From NCBI GenBank assembly GCA_020740775.1, contig JAHEWK010000001.1:4216001-4280000 (forward strand): a stretch of 64,000 nucleotides of DNA, read 5' to 3'. Below, in pieces: positions 1 to 12,857 of the stretch; the stretch's first letter is position 1, and every line of letters starts with the position of its first letter. A program made the translations under genes and the position numbers. The notes below the pieces were generated by a model. That model was not told the origin of the DNA. It saw only the letters and a program-made list of their open reading frames with translations, and did not search any database. The DNA comes from Ilyonectria destructans. Taxonomy: Eukaryota; Ascomycota; Sordariomycetes; Hypocreales; Nectriaceae.

Positions 1-3000
1 GCGCTACAGACTACAGAGAGCGGCCGAGAGAGCATGGTGGGCGAGCTAGCACCTTGGTGTCGATGTGAGAAGCCCTGGAATGGCCGATCAGTGGGATCCT
101 AATTATTGATGCTGGGCTCTTGAGGTTTGTTGGTTGTTGCCTGCGGGGCGCTATATAGGGGAAATGATGATGCGGCGGCGGCAGCCAGTTGAGGCATCAC
201 GGCGACTTGCAAGAGGCCAGAGAGGGTGATAACAGCTTGACTTCCATGTGATGTTGGTGGATCATGAGGATTTTTGTCATCAGCCAGTCCAGTCGCCTAT
301 CTGGCTAGCGTATCTCGACTACTGCAAACTGAAAGCGAACCAGCCAGACCATGGAAGAACTACTATGTGCATCGTCGAAGCATCCCACCGGACAACATGG
401 TAGTCCTAGCATAAGCCCAGAGGCTATTCTCAACAGCCATCATCTCGACTCCCGGACGTCCCATTACTCCGAAGCCCTGTATCTGTCACTTATCATGGCC
501 GAACCCCATGGACAAAAGGCCAGCCCTAGCATCCCTTGCAACCCTGGCGCTCCCTTGCCCATCAACGCGAATCCTGGCATGGCTGGCCTCAAAGCTCGCT
601 GCCCAGGGTTCATCCATCGACAGCTCAGTGCTTGTGTGTCAAGCTTCATTCTGAGTGCGGTCTAGCCCACTTGCTCAAGGCTTTGCGACCAATGCGAGTC
701 ATTGGCCCCGCTCACAAGACTGCCGGCTGCTAGGGGACGGTTCCCTCTGTCACTCGTCCACTCATCCTTGCAACTAGTTTACAAAGCACCACCACTAGGT
801 CAAATCCCCCCGGCTGAGTTTAGCCCAATATGATGCCATTTACCCCTCATTGCCAAGACAGGCGTCCAAAATTTAGCCCGGTTTAGATCTCTATTTCTGG
901 GTTAAATTGTCAATACTTCCCCTCCTCCAAGCTACCCAGCTATCTCTCGGCGCTTAACATGTTTAGCGGAAATATGCAAAACACCACGCGGGCGCTAACA
1001 TGCCCCATCCCGTCCCATCCCGTCATATCACATTGACCATCTATTTTTAATTTATGCCACATTATCACATCAATATTGGCCTAATTTGGCTGCATTAACT
1101 CAGCTGCTAAAATGCGGCCTAAATGTAATCTGTCCCGGGCTAATTATGGAAGATCGGCTCTCGACTTCTGCGTCTCCATTTGCCGTGCCGCCCCAGTCTA
1201 GCGTCGCCGCCATCTTTCTTCCTCCGATGCCCCTGTCGCCACCTTCTCATGGTCCGGTCCTTCTCAGCCGTGCGCCGTGCCGTAGCGCGTGTGCGACCAA
1301 AGCTTGCGAAGCTTGAGAAGCTCGGCAGTCTCTCTCCAGTGCGCCCCCATCCGACCCCCAGTCGCTTTCTTGGGCCATGCCCTAATCTCCCCCGCTGATC
1401 TCGACAGTTCACTCTCCGTTCGCCGAGGCTTCCGCCGTCTCTAATCCAGGCTAACATCCCGTCTCTGCATCTCGTGCAGTGATCTGCGAACAGCGTGGCT
1501 GCAAAGTTCGACCTGCAGCCACACTCTCAAGCCCCGAATTGCTTTCTTCTGTCTCTTGATACTTTATCTGGAGCCGAGTCTGAATTCCTTCCACCCGGTT
1601 TCGAAGAAATTCATACTTCCCCCCGCATGGCCGTCTTTTTCCAAAGTTATAGGAGGCTGGGTCCGTCTCCCACCTTGACGCCATTTCATTGCTTGCCTTG
1701 TGTTACGCATTCTCCCGTCCGAGCTCTCCGCTATCACCACACATCACACACATCTCCGATATCCCAGCCCTAGCATCCATCGAGTTTTGACCATCTCCAG
1801 CGGCACCCTCCATTCCGCCGCGACTCATCATCTCCGCACACCAGGATGCGGATTGTGTGATTAGGTGATGGTGATGGAGCAGGTTGCCCACCATCTCTTC
1901 TCCGAAGACCTAGCCCTAGGTAGCGCTGGCACGTCGGAGGGTGATATCCAAGCCATCTTCATTTCAGGACCGATGATCAAGGGCTCTATCCCCATCTCGT
2001 GCCATAGCTTGGCCCCGGCTTAGATCTCAACCCGAGCTCCATCCTAGTTGGGCTTATACTCTGCCGCTGAGGACACCTCGGATGGAGCTATTTTCTCCGT
2101 TGACACCCCCTCTTCTGCTGCTTGCTAGTCTCGTACTGTGAACATCTTATGTCAGTAGCGTTGAAGCCGATCAAGGGTCCCCAGGACCATGACCCCCCTC
2201 TCAAGTCGATGCGAGTTCGGGATGAGAACTTGTGATGACGAGTTGCAGGATCAAGAATGACGAACGTTGCCCGGTCCGATCAAGCTCAGACCATGCCGCA
2301 TCGCCTGATTCCACACTTGTCCGATGAGAGCTGAATATTATTGAGGCGATTGATGACCAGGGACCCTGCTAGCACCCGTCGTTGCAGCGAAAAAGAGAAT
2401 GCAACGGTCCAGCGATTGCCAAGACATATCAGATAAGTCTAACGGAGCAGATAGCTGCGTGGTGGTGGAGCATTGCGGGTTGAAGTGCGACCCGTTGAAG
2501 TTGGTTGCAAACCAAAGACAGCCCACAGAGTCCACCGAGTGTGTTCCCCTCTCTCGCTCTCTCCGGTCCCCCGCCCAGCCTCCCCTCCCCCATCCATGCG
2601 TTTTATTCTGCGCGGGTGCATGGGGGAGCTTGTTTTTGTGTCTTGGCTGAATGGGGAATCTGCCAGACATGGCACCTCGGTCCATGACTGGATACTCCAG
2701 AAGCTGTCCACACTGCAACTGTGAATCAACCATCCACCAAAGAACGACCAGGTCGCATTGGTCCTTTATCATGTGAGATCGTGAAGGGCCGTGTTTTCCA
2801 AAGCCATTGGCCAGCGCGGAGAAACGGGGGCCATCCTCTGAAAACCGTTGTATCAAGGACGGGAAGCGAGTGGAGTTCGAAGTACTGACGAATGTCGACG
2901 ACTGGGCGCATTGGCGAACTGACCAGCCTTTCGACTGCGGAATAGCGAGCAACAAGTGCCCGCACTGTGACAAGCGGGGGTAAGCGAAAAAGAATCAAGG

Positions 3001-6000
3001 GCCCATGAGGGTTTGAATCCTTGACTCCTCCATCGATTGCCGTATTCGTACCTCCCTGGTCGACGATCCTCGGGTTACCCGTCGAATATTGACCGCGGGA
3101 CAACAATACTTTCTCGATTTAGTTGAGGCCAGGGTATTTCCGGACGACTCGGAAAAGGTCGGTCGCTTACCAGTCTAATAGTGATCAACAACGGTCACTA
3201 GGCCAAGTCTTGTGAAGGAAACTCGAAGCTGTTCCATTGATGGCCTGCCGTCTCGGTGTCACGCGGACGATGTCTTTGACGAGCCAGGATAATCAATTGA
3301 ATTTGCCTGCCACGGACGTCCGTAGACTCGTGGCTACCCAACCGTCCAACGAGGCTTGGACTTGCCAAGTGAAGATCCCGATGTGAGACACCATGAGGGG
3401 AACTGTGAGACATGGCTGTTTGGCCGAGGACCGGCTTAATGTTTGTGTCTCCATCTCCAGGTACCCAGCCGCAACAAGTAGCCACAACGTTCACGAGGCG
3501 GCGCCGTCCACGCCCGCCGCGGTCTCGCCCGGGCAGAACAGTCGGTGAAGATCCGCACAGACCGATCTCGCACTGTTTAGGCCGTGGCCTGACGGGTGAA
3601 GTCGTCGGATGCAAAGCATTTTGCACTGGGGGGGGCTGGCCGGGCATGCACAACAAAGCGGGAACGAGGCATTAGCCTGCGACGGCGCAAAAAGCCACTT
3701 CCTCGCCGCCTCAAGCCTTGCTGCTCGCTCCACGTTTGTTTCTCTTCGCCGAGGCAGAGAGACGCAGGGATCCAGGGCTCAGAAGCTAGGCACTTGTCAC
3801 ACACAGAAGAAGGCTAGAGGAACCGCACGGTGCAAGGACAGGGCATGGCAAAGGCACGGGCAGAACATGGGGAGGGATCAGCGAGAGCCAGGCCAGGGCG
3901 GACGGGAAACCCCGCAGCATTACGATTGACGGACATTAGACCAATCGACGGCTCGAAACAGAACGTCGTCGTGTGATTGGATCTAAAGTAAATTGTCGCA
4001 TTGTTGCGCACCGAATCGCACGAGGCCGCTATCAACACAGAACATCTAGGTACCTAGTAGGTTGCCTGGACTCGACTAGTTGACTTGACTCGTCATCAAT
4101 GCCAGGCAACTCGGCGTGACTTTTGGCTTTGGCGGAAATTGAGTCTCATTGATGGACGGTGATGTGACGGCCAATGATCCAGAGCATGTGCCACTCTCAC
4201 GCCAAGGTGTCGTGATTCGGGGCAGAGGCCTAGAAGGCGATAAGACTTGGTGTGTGAACTGAAGCTGTGTCTCAATGTCCTACCCTACAACTACCCTAGA
4301 GGTCATCATGGTGAACAAGTCTGGATTGAAGATATGTCCATGTTGCACTGTCAGTCTGTCTGCGGGCTGTGAGCGCACAGTACGAAGTAGTCATGGTGCA
4401 GCGCCCAACTCAGGGCACTGCTCCACGCCTTCACCCCTCCCCTGACGCCGGTGGCAATCGCAGCCGCACTGTACTACGTAGTACGCAGTACGACATGACG
4501 GCGAGAATCTCAACCCCGCTAGATCTCAATGCTTTACGACATTCTGGTGTCACGTCGCATCTCCATCTCCAGCGAAGTGTCCATACACCCACAACCACAA
4601 GAGGCTGGCTCACCTGCCATCCACCCTCTCATCCGAAGGATTAATTATCCCGTCAACCAACCAGACTCAGCCCCCCTCCCCCATCAGCCCGTTCACCATG
4701 CCATCAACGGCCGTCCAGACTTCAAACGAACCGCATGTATCTTATCACAGATACGATGCAGCGGGTTGCTAACTTAGAACGAGGCTTACTCACCGTTACC
4801 GAACTAGCCAAGCTCCAATGTGATCAAGCGCGCACAAGCTCAAGATCGCAACATGCGCCTCTGGGGTGCGTGCTAACCACTGCACCACCCCACTGCTTAG
4901 CTTTAGAGCAAGGTGAGGAGGTGGAGGCAATCGCAAACCTGTCACCGGTTTCCGTTGACCGCTATCTGGCATGAAGGACGATTGCGAGCTGCTGGTCATG
5001 TGAGGGCGCCCGATCGTCGCTGGCCCCAGGTCACACGGAAGATGCGACTGGCAGAGGGTCTTGAACTGACCGCCTGAGAGGCCACATCGTCGAGGCCTCC
5101 CGGGGGGCGAAGTGGGTGATGGAGAAGATGAGCCAGAGGAACAAGATGAGGCGAAGGAGGAGATACAGCCAGAGCCAACGAAACGCGGCCGCATCTACCC
5201 GCCCGAATGTCGCGAAGCAGAGATGGCGGTGATGGACCACCGGCTCCATCACAGCGAAAAGGAACAAGGTGTGAGGGAGGAACCCGGTCCGTCCCACTGG
5301 CCCTCCCGAGGCATATCCGAGTGCCCGCGTGCCACCACCGTATGGTCAAGATGGCATTGAAAAAGGCGATTGGCTTCTTCAACGGTGAGGGGTCAGGCCT
5401 CGCCCACCACCTTTCGCTCCACGGCACTGCCAGATCAGGCAAGCGACGACGGGACGATGTGGGCTGAGGAAACAAGAGAGAACTGGGGCAGCTTTTACAA
5501 GGAACTCGCAGGGTGTCGTCGGGCCTCACAGGGCTTTGCATGGGACTGACAGAGAGGGTGGGGGGCCATCACCTTGACGGGTCCAGGGACATAGTGATGA
5601 GCACACCACGGTGCAGACAAACAGAGAAGAGGCAGGGAAGCGAAGTGGAAACATACGATCAAATCTGGGTCTCGCGCTTGCTGTCACCGGCAATTCCCCA
5701 ACGTCTAGCCCGGGCCGGCGAGGAGCGTACACGTCGTGACCTAGGAAGCCGACTTTTTCTGCCTCCATCCTGTTTCTCGCTTCCCTGCGATCGGTCAAGT
5801 CAAGATCCTTGACGTATTAGTTGAGGCCCGACGTTGGTGACTGATCTGGCTGTGGCGGGGGTTGGGACTAAAGTGCCGTGACTCAACATTATGGGCCCAA
5901 GTCACGACGGCTTCCGGTCGGTCCCACAGCCGAAGGCTCTGCACGGCAATAGTCGCAACTTTGCATTGAATGGGAGAAAGGCAAAGGATGCGATGACGGT

Positions 6001-7954
6001 TTATGTATCGATCTCAGACACTAGACGGGATGTAAGACGGGATGTATGACGGAGAGCGACAGTTGGAAGGCTAATATGCGGAGACGCTTCAGTTACACTC
6101 GGCCGCAACGCCAACGCAACGCAACGCAGCGCACACACAGACTTACACATGCTTTCAAAGATCGCACTTTATTATTAGGCGCGCAACTTACAGGATGCAG
6201 GGGCGGCACAATGCACTCACACCCGCAATTGCGACCGCAACTGCAACCATGACACGGACGGCAACGGCGGCCGCAAGTCTGTTGGCCATCACACTGCCGG
6301 TCCCAGACCATGTAAACGCTGTATGCACAACTCGGCCGTTGGGGGCCCCCGCTGGGATGAGAAAGGTAAAAAAGGACACCAATTCAGATTTTCACTCTGC
6401 ATGGGGACAACGGGGGACTTTCTTCTCCAGGCTTGACTTTACAAGGTGCCTGTCGATGCTTGCCGAGCGGGCCATGGAGGAGGACGACCCTTGTCGACGC
6501 GGACTCAAAGGTGGTGAAGAGGTGGAGGAGAGTTCCAAAGCTGCAGAGCGGGAATCGACTAGCCTTGACTCGAAGGACTCGACTCGACGCAACAAAGGGC
6601 ATGGACAAGGGTTACAAAGAGGGTTGTCATGGGTGCCATGGGTGTCATGGGTGTCATGGGCGTCCATCCCTCCAACTGACGCCCACAGGCCACAGGGGGG
6701 GCCACGGGCGACATGCTACAGGTCGTAGCAGATCACGGCGCTTAGACGCCGCTATATTTGGCGGGGTGCTGGAGCTAGGGCTGGTCGGGGCTAAGGTCGG
6801 TGGTAGCTAGGCCAATCACAGGCCGCAGGTCGCCCGAGACATGGCCTCCGCGCATCCGCCATCCCAGTCGGTCGTGGTCCTTTAGCATCGACATCAACCG
6901 TCCGGCACCGAGGCCAGCATCCAGCATCCAGCGCCCCAGCGCCCAGCACCCAGCATCCCATACGCAGCGATGCTGTGTATTCCCTCGCTCTCCTCCAGCA
7001 GAGGCTCTCCACCGGGGCGTGGGGCGCAGGTCGTGGGACGTGACTGGGCCTGCAGCCATGTTGCCATGGGCCCAATCCCTCCCGCCCAGTTTGGCGCCAC
7101 ATGCCCAAAAGGCCTCGCTGTGAGAGACTCACTCACTCACCCTCGTACCCTCGTGCCTCGCTCCTCCAGCCCCCAAGCTTCCGCCGTCTGCGATGCGGAT
7201 CACGACCCACGGCGTGCAACATGACGACTCTCTCGCCTCCCACCACCCCCCGGTCGGGGCGTTGGTTCTTGCTGCGGCCCTCTGCAGCTCTGCTAACTAG
7301 CTGCTGCTGGCCGGTGTGATGTCTATGCTGCTCTGCTGCCCCTCAGAAGAACCCTACACACCCTACTGCGTACTTACCCCTACTCTGTCTCTCTCCCGAA
7401 GGAGGCAGGGTTCTAGGATCTGGCCGAATGCGACCTGGCGACCACACACCCCCATCCTTCTATCCCTCCTCATCCCTCCTCGTCCCCCCCTCCCCCGTCC
7501 AGCAGCAACTCACTGGTCGCTCGTCACCCATTCCACTGCTATTCTTGTCTCCGCTACCGCTGCCGCTGCCGCTACCGCCGCCGCTACGCCTACCGCTCCC
7601 GTCAGTGCTGGCTCCCTCGCTACGTCGCTCTCCGTCTCAGGCCTCGAGATATAGTGCGTACATAACGTCCCGTAGCCGCCCGCTGCCCGCCCCCATCCCC
7701 TCCTCCCATGTTTTGCGACCTTTGTACTATCCCCGAACCCTCACGAGTTTTGTTTCCTTAAACTCTTCGGATCTCATTTATTGTGTGTTTCACGGCGTCT
7801 CATCCCGTCCCCTAGAAAACACCCAGTGCCGGCAACGGCCCCCGGACCAGAAAACAACACCGTCAACAGTAATCAGCAACAAAGTGCACAAGGACCCTCC
7901 AGTCCAGGAGACTGGTGCCCTGCAGCCTGATAACAATCACCAGAAAACCCAAAT
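1..7954. other. Gene-free 5' stretch
   Basis: I see no reading frame with recognisable protein character here. The open frames are short, overlap on both strands and match nothing I know. A TATAT-like sequence lies near 152-157 and an AT-richer patch at about 800-1130. Short low-complexity tracts occur at about 6090-6270 (ACGGCAACGG-like), 6625-6660 (9-bp repeat), 6910-6965 (CAGCATCCAG-like) and 7540-7600 (CCGCTG/CCGCTA). The last 500 bases are CT-rich and probably serve as promoter and leader of the SAM-PH gene starting at 7955. A multi-exon gene with very short exons, or a non-coding RNA, cannot be excluded by eye. Confidence 0.5.
6625..6660. repeat. 9-bp tandem repeat, 4 copies
   Basis: The unit TG(T/C)CATGGG is repeated four times head to tail with one base change. 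It lies in DNA I regard as non-coding and looks like ordinary minisatellite slippage. Confidence 0.85.
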
Positions 7955-10539
7955 ATGGTATGTCTCAGCCCAGAATCTACCTCGTCGTGGCTGCCAGGAC
8001 GAACTAACACTGTTTTCAGGAATACACATACTATAACCCCGGCGAGCGCCGGACATACCAAGAAATGCGACAGAAACCCGTCCCGCGGGATACCTTCTTC
8101 AGCCTCAAGAACGATTCACAACTGCACCGACCAACATCAGTAGCTACCGAATTTGTCGACACTGATTGGGATGAGGAGGAGGAGGAGATCGTGAGCGACG
8201 TTGAGGAGGACGACAACTCTCCTCGCCTGAGTGTGCAATCGGTACGTGTTTCGCTTGACTTTTAGTCGTTGTTGGTCCTCTTACTAACATTGCATCTGCA
8301 GTCGGGACAACCCAGTTTTACCACCGTCTCTTCCTACGATGAGGTACCTACGCCGAGGTCGAGCAGGAGTCAGGAGGATGGATACATCCACTACTCCCCC
8401 AAGCAGGTCGAGGGTCCCCGAGGGCCGCATCTGTTCCGCAGCTCGACCGACAACAGTTCCTTCGACGAGGACATTGTCTTGACCCTCTCGCCCATCACCC
8501 CCAAGGTACCAAACCGAGGCATTGCTGACCTTCTTGCCCAACCGCAAGTGCCCCGTCGCAACAGCCCCTTTCAGTATACCTATGAGGAGCTCGACACATC
8601 GACCCTCCCAGAATGGTCTCCGGAAATGGTCGCCCAGTCCATGCTCAATGCTGGCATTGAGCTCTCAATGGCGGACCGATTTATGGAGAATGACATCAAC
8701 GGTGCCATCTTAATTACTTTGAAGTTTGAGGACCTCCGGGAACTCGACATTCAGTCCTTCGGCATCCGAACCAAGGTCTGGCACCAGATCCAGGCGTTGA
8801 GGGACAGCCGACCAGCGCCCCCCCGGCCAGAGACGCCCATTGAGGATGCGCCAAGCCGGGAAGCCAAGAGGGAATCCCGCAAGAAGAAGGACGACCACGG
8901 GCTCCAGCACCGCCAGAGCAGCAGGCGAAGGCAGAGGAAGAACAGGAACCACTCCCACGACGACATCACCCCAATGGAGTCGGTGTCCATCATCGGCATC
9001 GAGCAGGTCATCCCGAAGCCGCACTACTGCTCCAAGGGCGAGAACTGCACCAAGTGGAAGAAGCAGCAGGCCCTCATCCGAGCCTTCAGGAAGGAACACC
9101 CCAATGTCGACATGAACACCGTGGGCACCGTCATGATTGGCGATGCCGGCAACCCGGACACGGCCCGAGCCATTGACCCCATTGAGACGCTGCGTCCCGT
9201 CTCGGATGCCGTGCCTTCGGTCGTCGCCTCCTCCGACGTCCTTGGACCTGGCACCCTGCCTGCGTTCCAGTACCTCCAAGAGGCGACTCTACGCAGCTTC
9301 CAGGAGCGGGATCCTCAGGACAATGTCCGACAATTCCTGAGCTTCCAGCACCAAGAGCACCTGGACGACTGCAACGATGTCCCTCCCACACCTCCCTGGC
9401 AGGCCAACCCGGGCGTCCAGGCCCCTCACCACGGCCTGCGCCGTCTCCCCCGGCTGTCCATCCCGAACAAGCCTCCGCCTCCACGGGTGATGCCGCCGCG
9501 CGCTGCGACCGTCCCTCCTCCACAGCAGCACGCACAGCAGCAGCCACCGGTGCAACAGAACAACTTCGCCCCCTACCGCATGGATAAGGCCGACCCTATG
9601 TCCCCCGACCTGGAGACCCCGACGAACCCCTACCGCTTCGGCACTCCCTTCTCGGAGCTCGATGTCCCTGTCACCGCTGTCCCCATTGGCCCTGTGGCTC
9701 GCGATGTGTCCCAGTCTGTGCCTCCTGACATGAACTTTCGCGCATCCCCCATCCACGCCAACCCGGCCCCTCCCCGTTGCCAGTCTCGCGCTTCTGGTCG
9801 CCGCCCTTCGTTCCCCGTTCTTCCTGCCTTGACGGAGAACAAGCCCACTCTCGCCCACCGCCCTGCTCCCAAGGCCCCGTCTCCCAAGTCTCCCCGAGCC
9901 TCTGTCCGTTACCAGCAGCCCCTTCAGGCCCCTCCCCGTGCCAACTACCCTTGGTCTCCCATCGAGCGTACCAACTTTGAGAAGGCCATTCCTTCCATGC
10001 CTTCCCAGCAGGCTCCCGCCGCCACGGCTGACCTTGCCAATGGCGTCACCCACCAGGGCCCCATGAAGAAGCGCAAGACGCGTATGCTCCGTCATGAATG
10101 GAATGACGGATACTTCACCCTCAAGGGCACCCGCTTGAACATGCACAAGGATGTCACCGAGGTGGACCGCACGCTTGAGTATGTCGACATTGACGACTAC
10201 GCCATCGCATGCTCCAGCCTCGCCTCCACTTCCAAGCTAAGCGCCGCCTTCAAGGCCGTTCACTTCAGTCACAGCCGTGAGAAGAGCGACCCCGGTGCAT
10301 TCAGCTTCCAGCTCATCCCCCAGGACAAGAACACTGCCCGTCTCCGCAAGCGCGAGAGCGCCCTCAATGCCACTGGTGGCATCCCCGCTGAGGGTGTCAA
10401 CGGCACCGGCAAGACTCACCACTTCGCCGTCAAGAGCCGTGACGACCGCATCGACTGGATGCGAGAGCTCATGCTGGCCAAGGCTCTCAGGCAGAAGGGC
10501 GAGGGTTTCGAGATCAGTGTCAATGGCAACATGATCTAG
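7955..10539 (+). CDS. SAM and PH domain protein (Boi-like)
   Basis: Exons 7955-7957, 8020-8241 and 8302-10539 give 820 aa. The first coding exon is only the ATG: GTATGT follows it directly and TTTTCAG precedes the next exon, which opens EYTYYNPGERR. If that split start is wrong, an in-frame ATG exists at 8065. An acidic patch lies at about residues 50-66. A SAM domain follows at about 177-242 (PEWSPEMVAQSML, then FEDLRELDIQSFGIRTKV). The middle is Pro-rich and disordered, with a small Cys-containing region (HYCSKGENCTKW). A C-terminal PH domain spans about 659-805 (GYFTLKGTRLNMHKD, then IDWMRELMLAKAL). SAM plus PH recalls yeast Boi1/Boi2, which act at polarised growth sites and bind lipid through PH, but I see no SH3 domain. 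A cortical or membrane-linked scaffold role is inference. Gene call firm, precise function not. Confidence 0.88.
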
Positions 10540-11696
10540 ACACCTCTACACTCCACACTCTACACTCCACCTTTTCAACTGTGCAATTCCCCTCGCACTC
10601 CTCCAGTTTCGAGTATCACCTATGTACTCCCATTCTCTGTTGAACGGCCCTATCATGGGGTCCGTCAGCATTCTCACATGTAACGGCCTTTCTTTTTTTT
10701 TGTTACGTTTGCGCATGTTTCTTCTTTCTTGGGTTTTGGTGTTTGCACTTTTCAGAACTTGAACGACAGACATGCAGATACTCAAACTACGGCTCTCTCG
10801 CGGGATGCACGCATAGCGAATTGGTGATGGGGCTCGAGATGAGCAGCTATTTATATGGGATTTCTTTGATTTTATAGGAAATTGGGCTGTTTTTCATCGT
10901 TTGGTTACGACGGTTTTTGGCTTTGATGTTATACCACCACACTCAAACACACTCTCTTGCGGGATGTGACGACCGGGATACCAATTTAGCTTTCTTCGCA
11001 TTTTTACGTAGGGTAGTATCAGGGATAGGACGGAAATGAAAATGAACTTGTTAGGTAGAATCAAATTTGCTCTTCAGGATAAATTGTGTTTTTCTCCGAA
11101 CTTGCGACGCCTGACCGTTGTGATTGTAAGCCTTCGTTCATCGAGGAGTTGTTGGAAATAACGTCAACAGCACCGCTCATGGGAAGTAAAGTACTACCCC
11201 AAATCAAATTGTTTCCACAAAATATAAGATTAGCCATCGACAGTAGCTGTTGGATAAATTAATTCAATAACATAGCAAACCTAAACATACCTTGGTCTAG
11301 GGGTAATTCCAATATAGCAACCTACCCTGTAACCCAATACAATGGTCTCAGTACACTCGGGTTCAGAAATGTATTCAACAAACCGCATACACTACATTGA
11401 ACCTGCTTGGTAGAAGGTAGAAGATATGAGTTTGACAAACTTCGACCGTCACTGGCCGCCATGTCACTAAATCACACATGGTAGGCCTCCCGCATGATCA
11501 ACATCGTAGTAGAATAAGCGCATGCCATAAAAAGTGCTAGGTACTCTCCTTTTTCATCCTCCATGCTCTCTCTTCACCCTTGAGACACACTCCCGTTCTC
11601 ATTATTCGATTCATGCTCCTTGCTGAGTTATCTGGCCTACATCGTCATTCAGGCACGAATTCATCGTGGGTACCAGTCTGTGGTATCATTTCGGTC
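10540..11696. other. 3' UTR and intergenic
   Basis: Just after the SAM-PH stop there is a repeated CTACACTCCAC, then T-rich and AT-rich DNA suited to a 3' UTR. From about 11170 the DNA is AT-richer. The last 130 bases are the upstream region of the 3CxxC gene. No gene seen. Confidence 0.5.
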
Positions 11697-12167
11697 ATGC
11701 CGCGAAACAACTCGTGGAAATGGTCCATGTATCCCAAACTACATGCCGATGTATCGCGACTTCTCAAAAAAGACGACCTCCAATTCGAATTCAACGATGT
11801 CGACGACGAAAAACCATGCGTCGAACCGTATGACACACACGTGATGGGGAGATTTACTTGCAACAATCACAAGTGCAATTGCAATGGGTGGTCGAGCAAG
11901 AAGATCGCCATTACCATACGAATGTATCATCAGAACCGATACAACGCCAGAGTATACAGCCAGCGCTGCAAGGCTTGCAATACCCCAAGCCGACCATACC
12001 TGGATAAAGAGTCGTACGCGGATCGGGTAGCATATCGTATCAAGAAGTGGAATGGAGTGCACGTAGAGCCGCCTCACTACTCTGGCGAGTTCAGCGGCGA
12101 ACATGAGACGGACCTCTGCGAGGGATGCAAGGCTGGTCATTGTACTTATCTAACCTCTCAGAGCTAG
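11697..12167 (+). CDS. 3CxxC-type zinc-binding protein
   Basis: A single exon of 156 aa opens MPRNNSWKWSMYPKLH. The frame stays open for 39 codons upstream, but I chose the ATG at 11697 because homologous-looking sequence begins there. The zinc-binding pattern is clear: CNNHKCNCNGW, later CKACNTPSRPY, and near the end CEGCKAGHC. This spacing matches the fungal 3CxxC zinc-binding family, related to the zinc modules of receptor-transporting proteins. Members are small, single-domain and functionally uncharacterised in fungi. There is no signal peptide or membrane span, so a cytosolic or nuclear location is likely. Its plus-strand neighbour upstream is more than 1 kb away and gives no functional hint. 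Fold call confident, role unknown. Confidence 0.8.
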   Translation: MPRNNSWKWSMYPKLHADVSRLLKKDDLQFEFNDVDDEKPCVEPYDTHVMGRFTCNNHKCNCNGWSSKKIAITIRMYHQNRYNARVYSQRCKACNTPSRPYLDKESYADRVAYRIKKWNGVHVEPPHYSGEFSGEHETDLCEGCKAGHCTYLTSQS

Positions 12168-12857
12168 GGTGAAGCGGAGTGTCTGGTCAATAAATGAGGA
12201 TAAAAACCCATGGATTCCCCTGGCTTTTGACCTTGAAAGTACACGCGGCTCTGTTCCGCATGTACTGCTCCGTTTCTCCTCGCTCGATATCGCTACGAGG
12301 CGGGATGAAACCAACTCGGGACGCAGACACGGCATCCGTCACGGCACGGCCGTATCGGGATGCCACATCGTTGCAGGATATGCCACGGACGCATAGCTGA
12401 GCTGCGATCGCGATGACGAGAAGCCTGTGGAACTGGCTATGATGGTATACTGACATACCGGGAAAACTATCTTCAGATCCTGCCACATACGATCACATAT
12501 GCCAGAAAACTCGGGATCTCGTCCGATCTCCCACCAATAACCTGGCAAGAGTTGGATTAGTAGCTGGGTCGATGACAATCAGTGAATCCCCAATGTTGTA
12601 TGTTTATAAACTTTTTGTATTTTTTTATGCTGGTTGGCGCAACCCTGTTGTTGAGGTATTTCGACGTTGAAGAATGAGTGGACTCGGACAACTAGGGCAA
12701 CTTTTGAGCCTGGATACTGTACTATCACATCAAATGGTACATTTTTTCCGCCTGTATATGCAGAGAGTACAATTATCTTACAAATGCCGCTCCCAACCGG
12801 TCTACTCTTGTCCAGTGCCGTCACATCGTATCCTAGTAGTCTTCCTTCTTTTTCACG
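12168..12857. other. Intergenic, convergent 3' ends
   Basis: This is the space between the 3' ends of the 3CxxC gene and the minus-strand ribosomal protein gene. There are short AT-rich segments near 12590-12640 and no supportable gene. Confidence 0.5.

Noticed and set aside
2338..2973. 211-codon minus-strand open frame
   Set aside because: No domain or composition typical of protein, and equally open frames overlap on the other strand.
7428..8036. 202-codon open frame overlapping the SAM-PH start
   Set aside because: It covers the CT-rich leader and ends inside the first intron; its translation is Pro/Ser/Leu-rich as any CT-rich DNA gives.
9289..10146. 285-codon open frame antisense to the SAM-PH gene
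   Set aside because: Shadow of the sense codons in a GC-rich exon.
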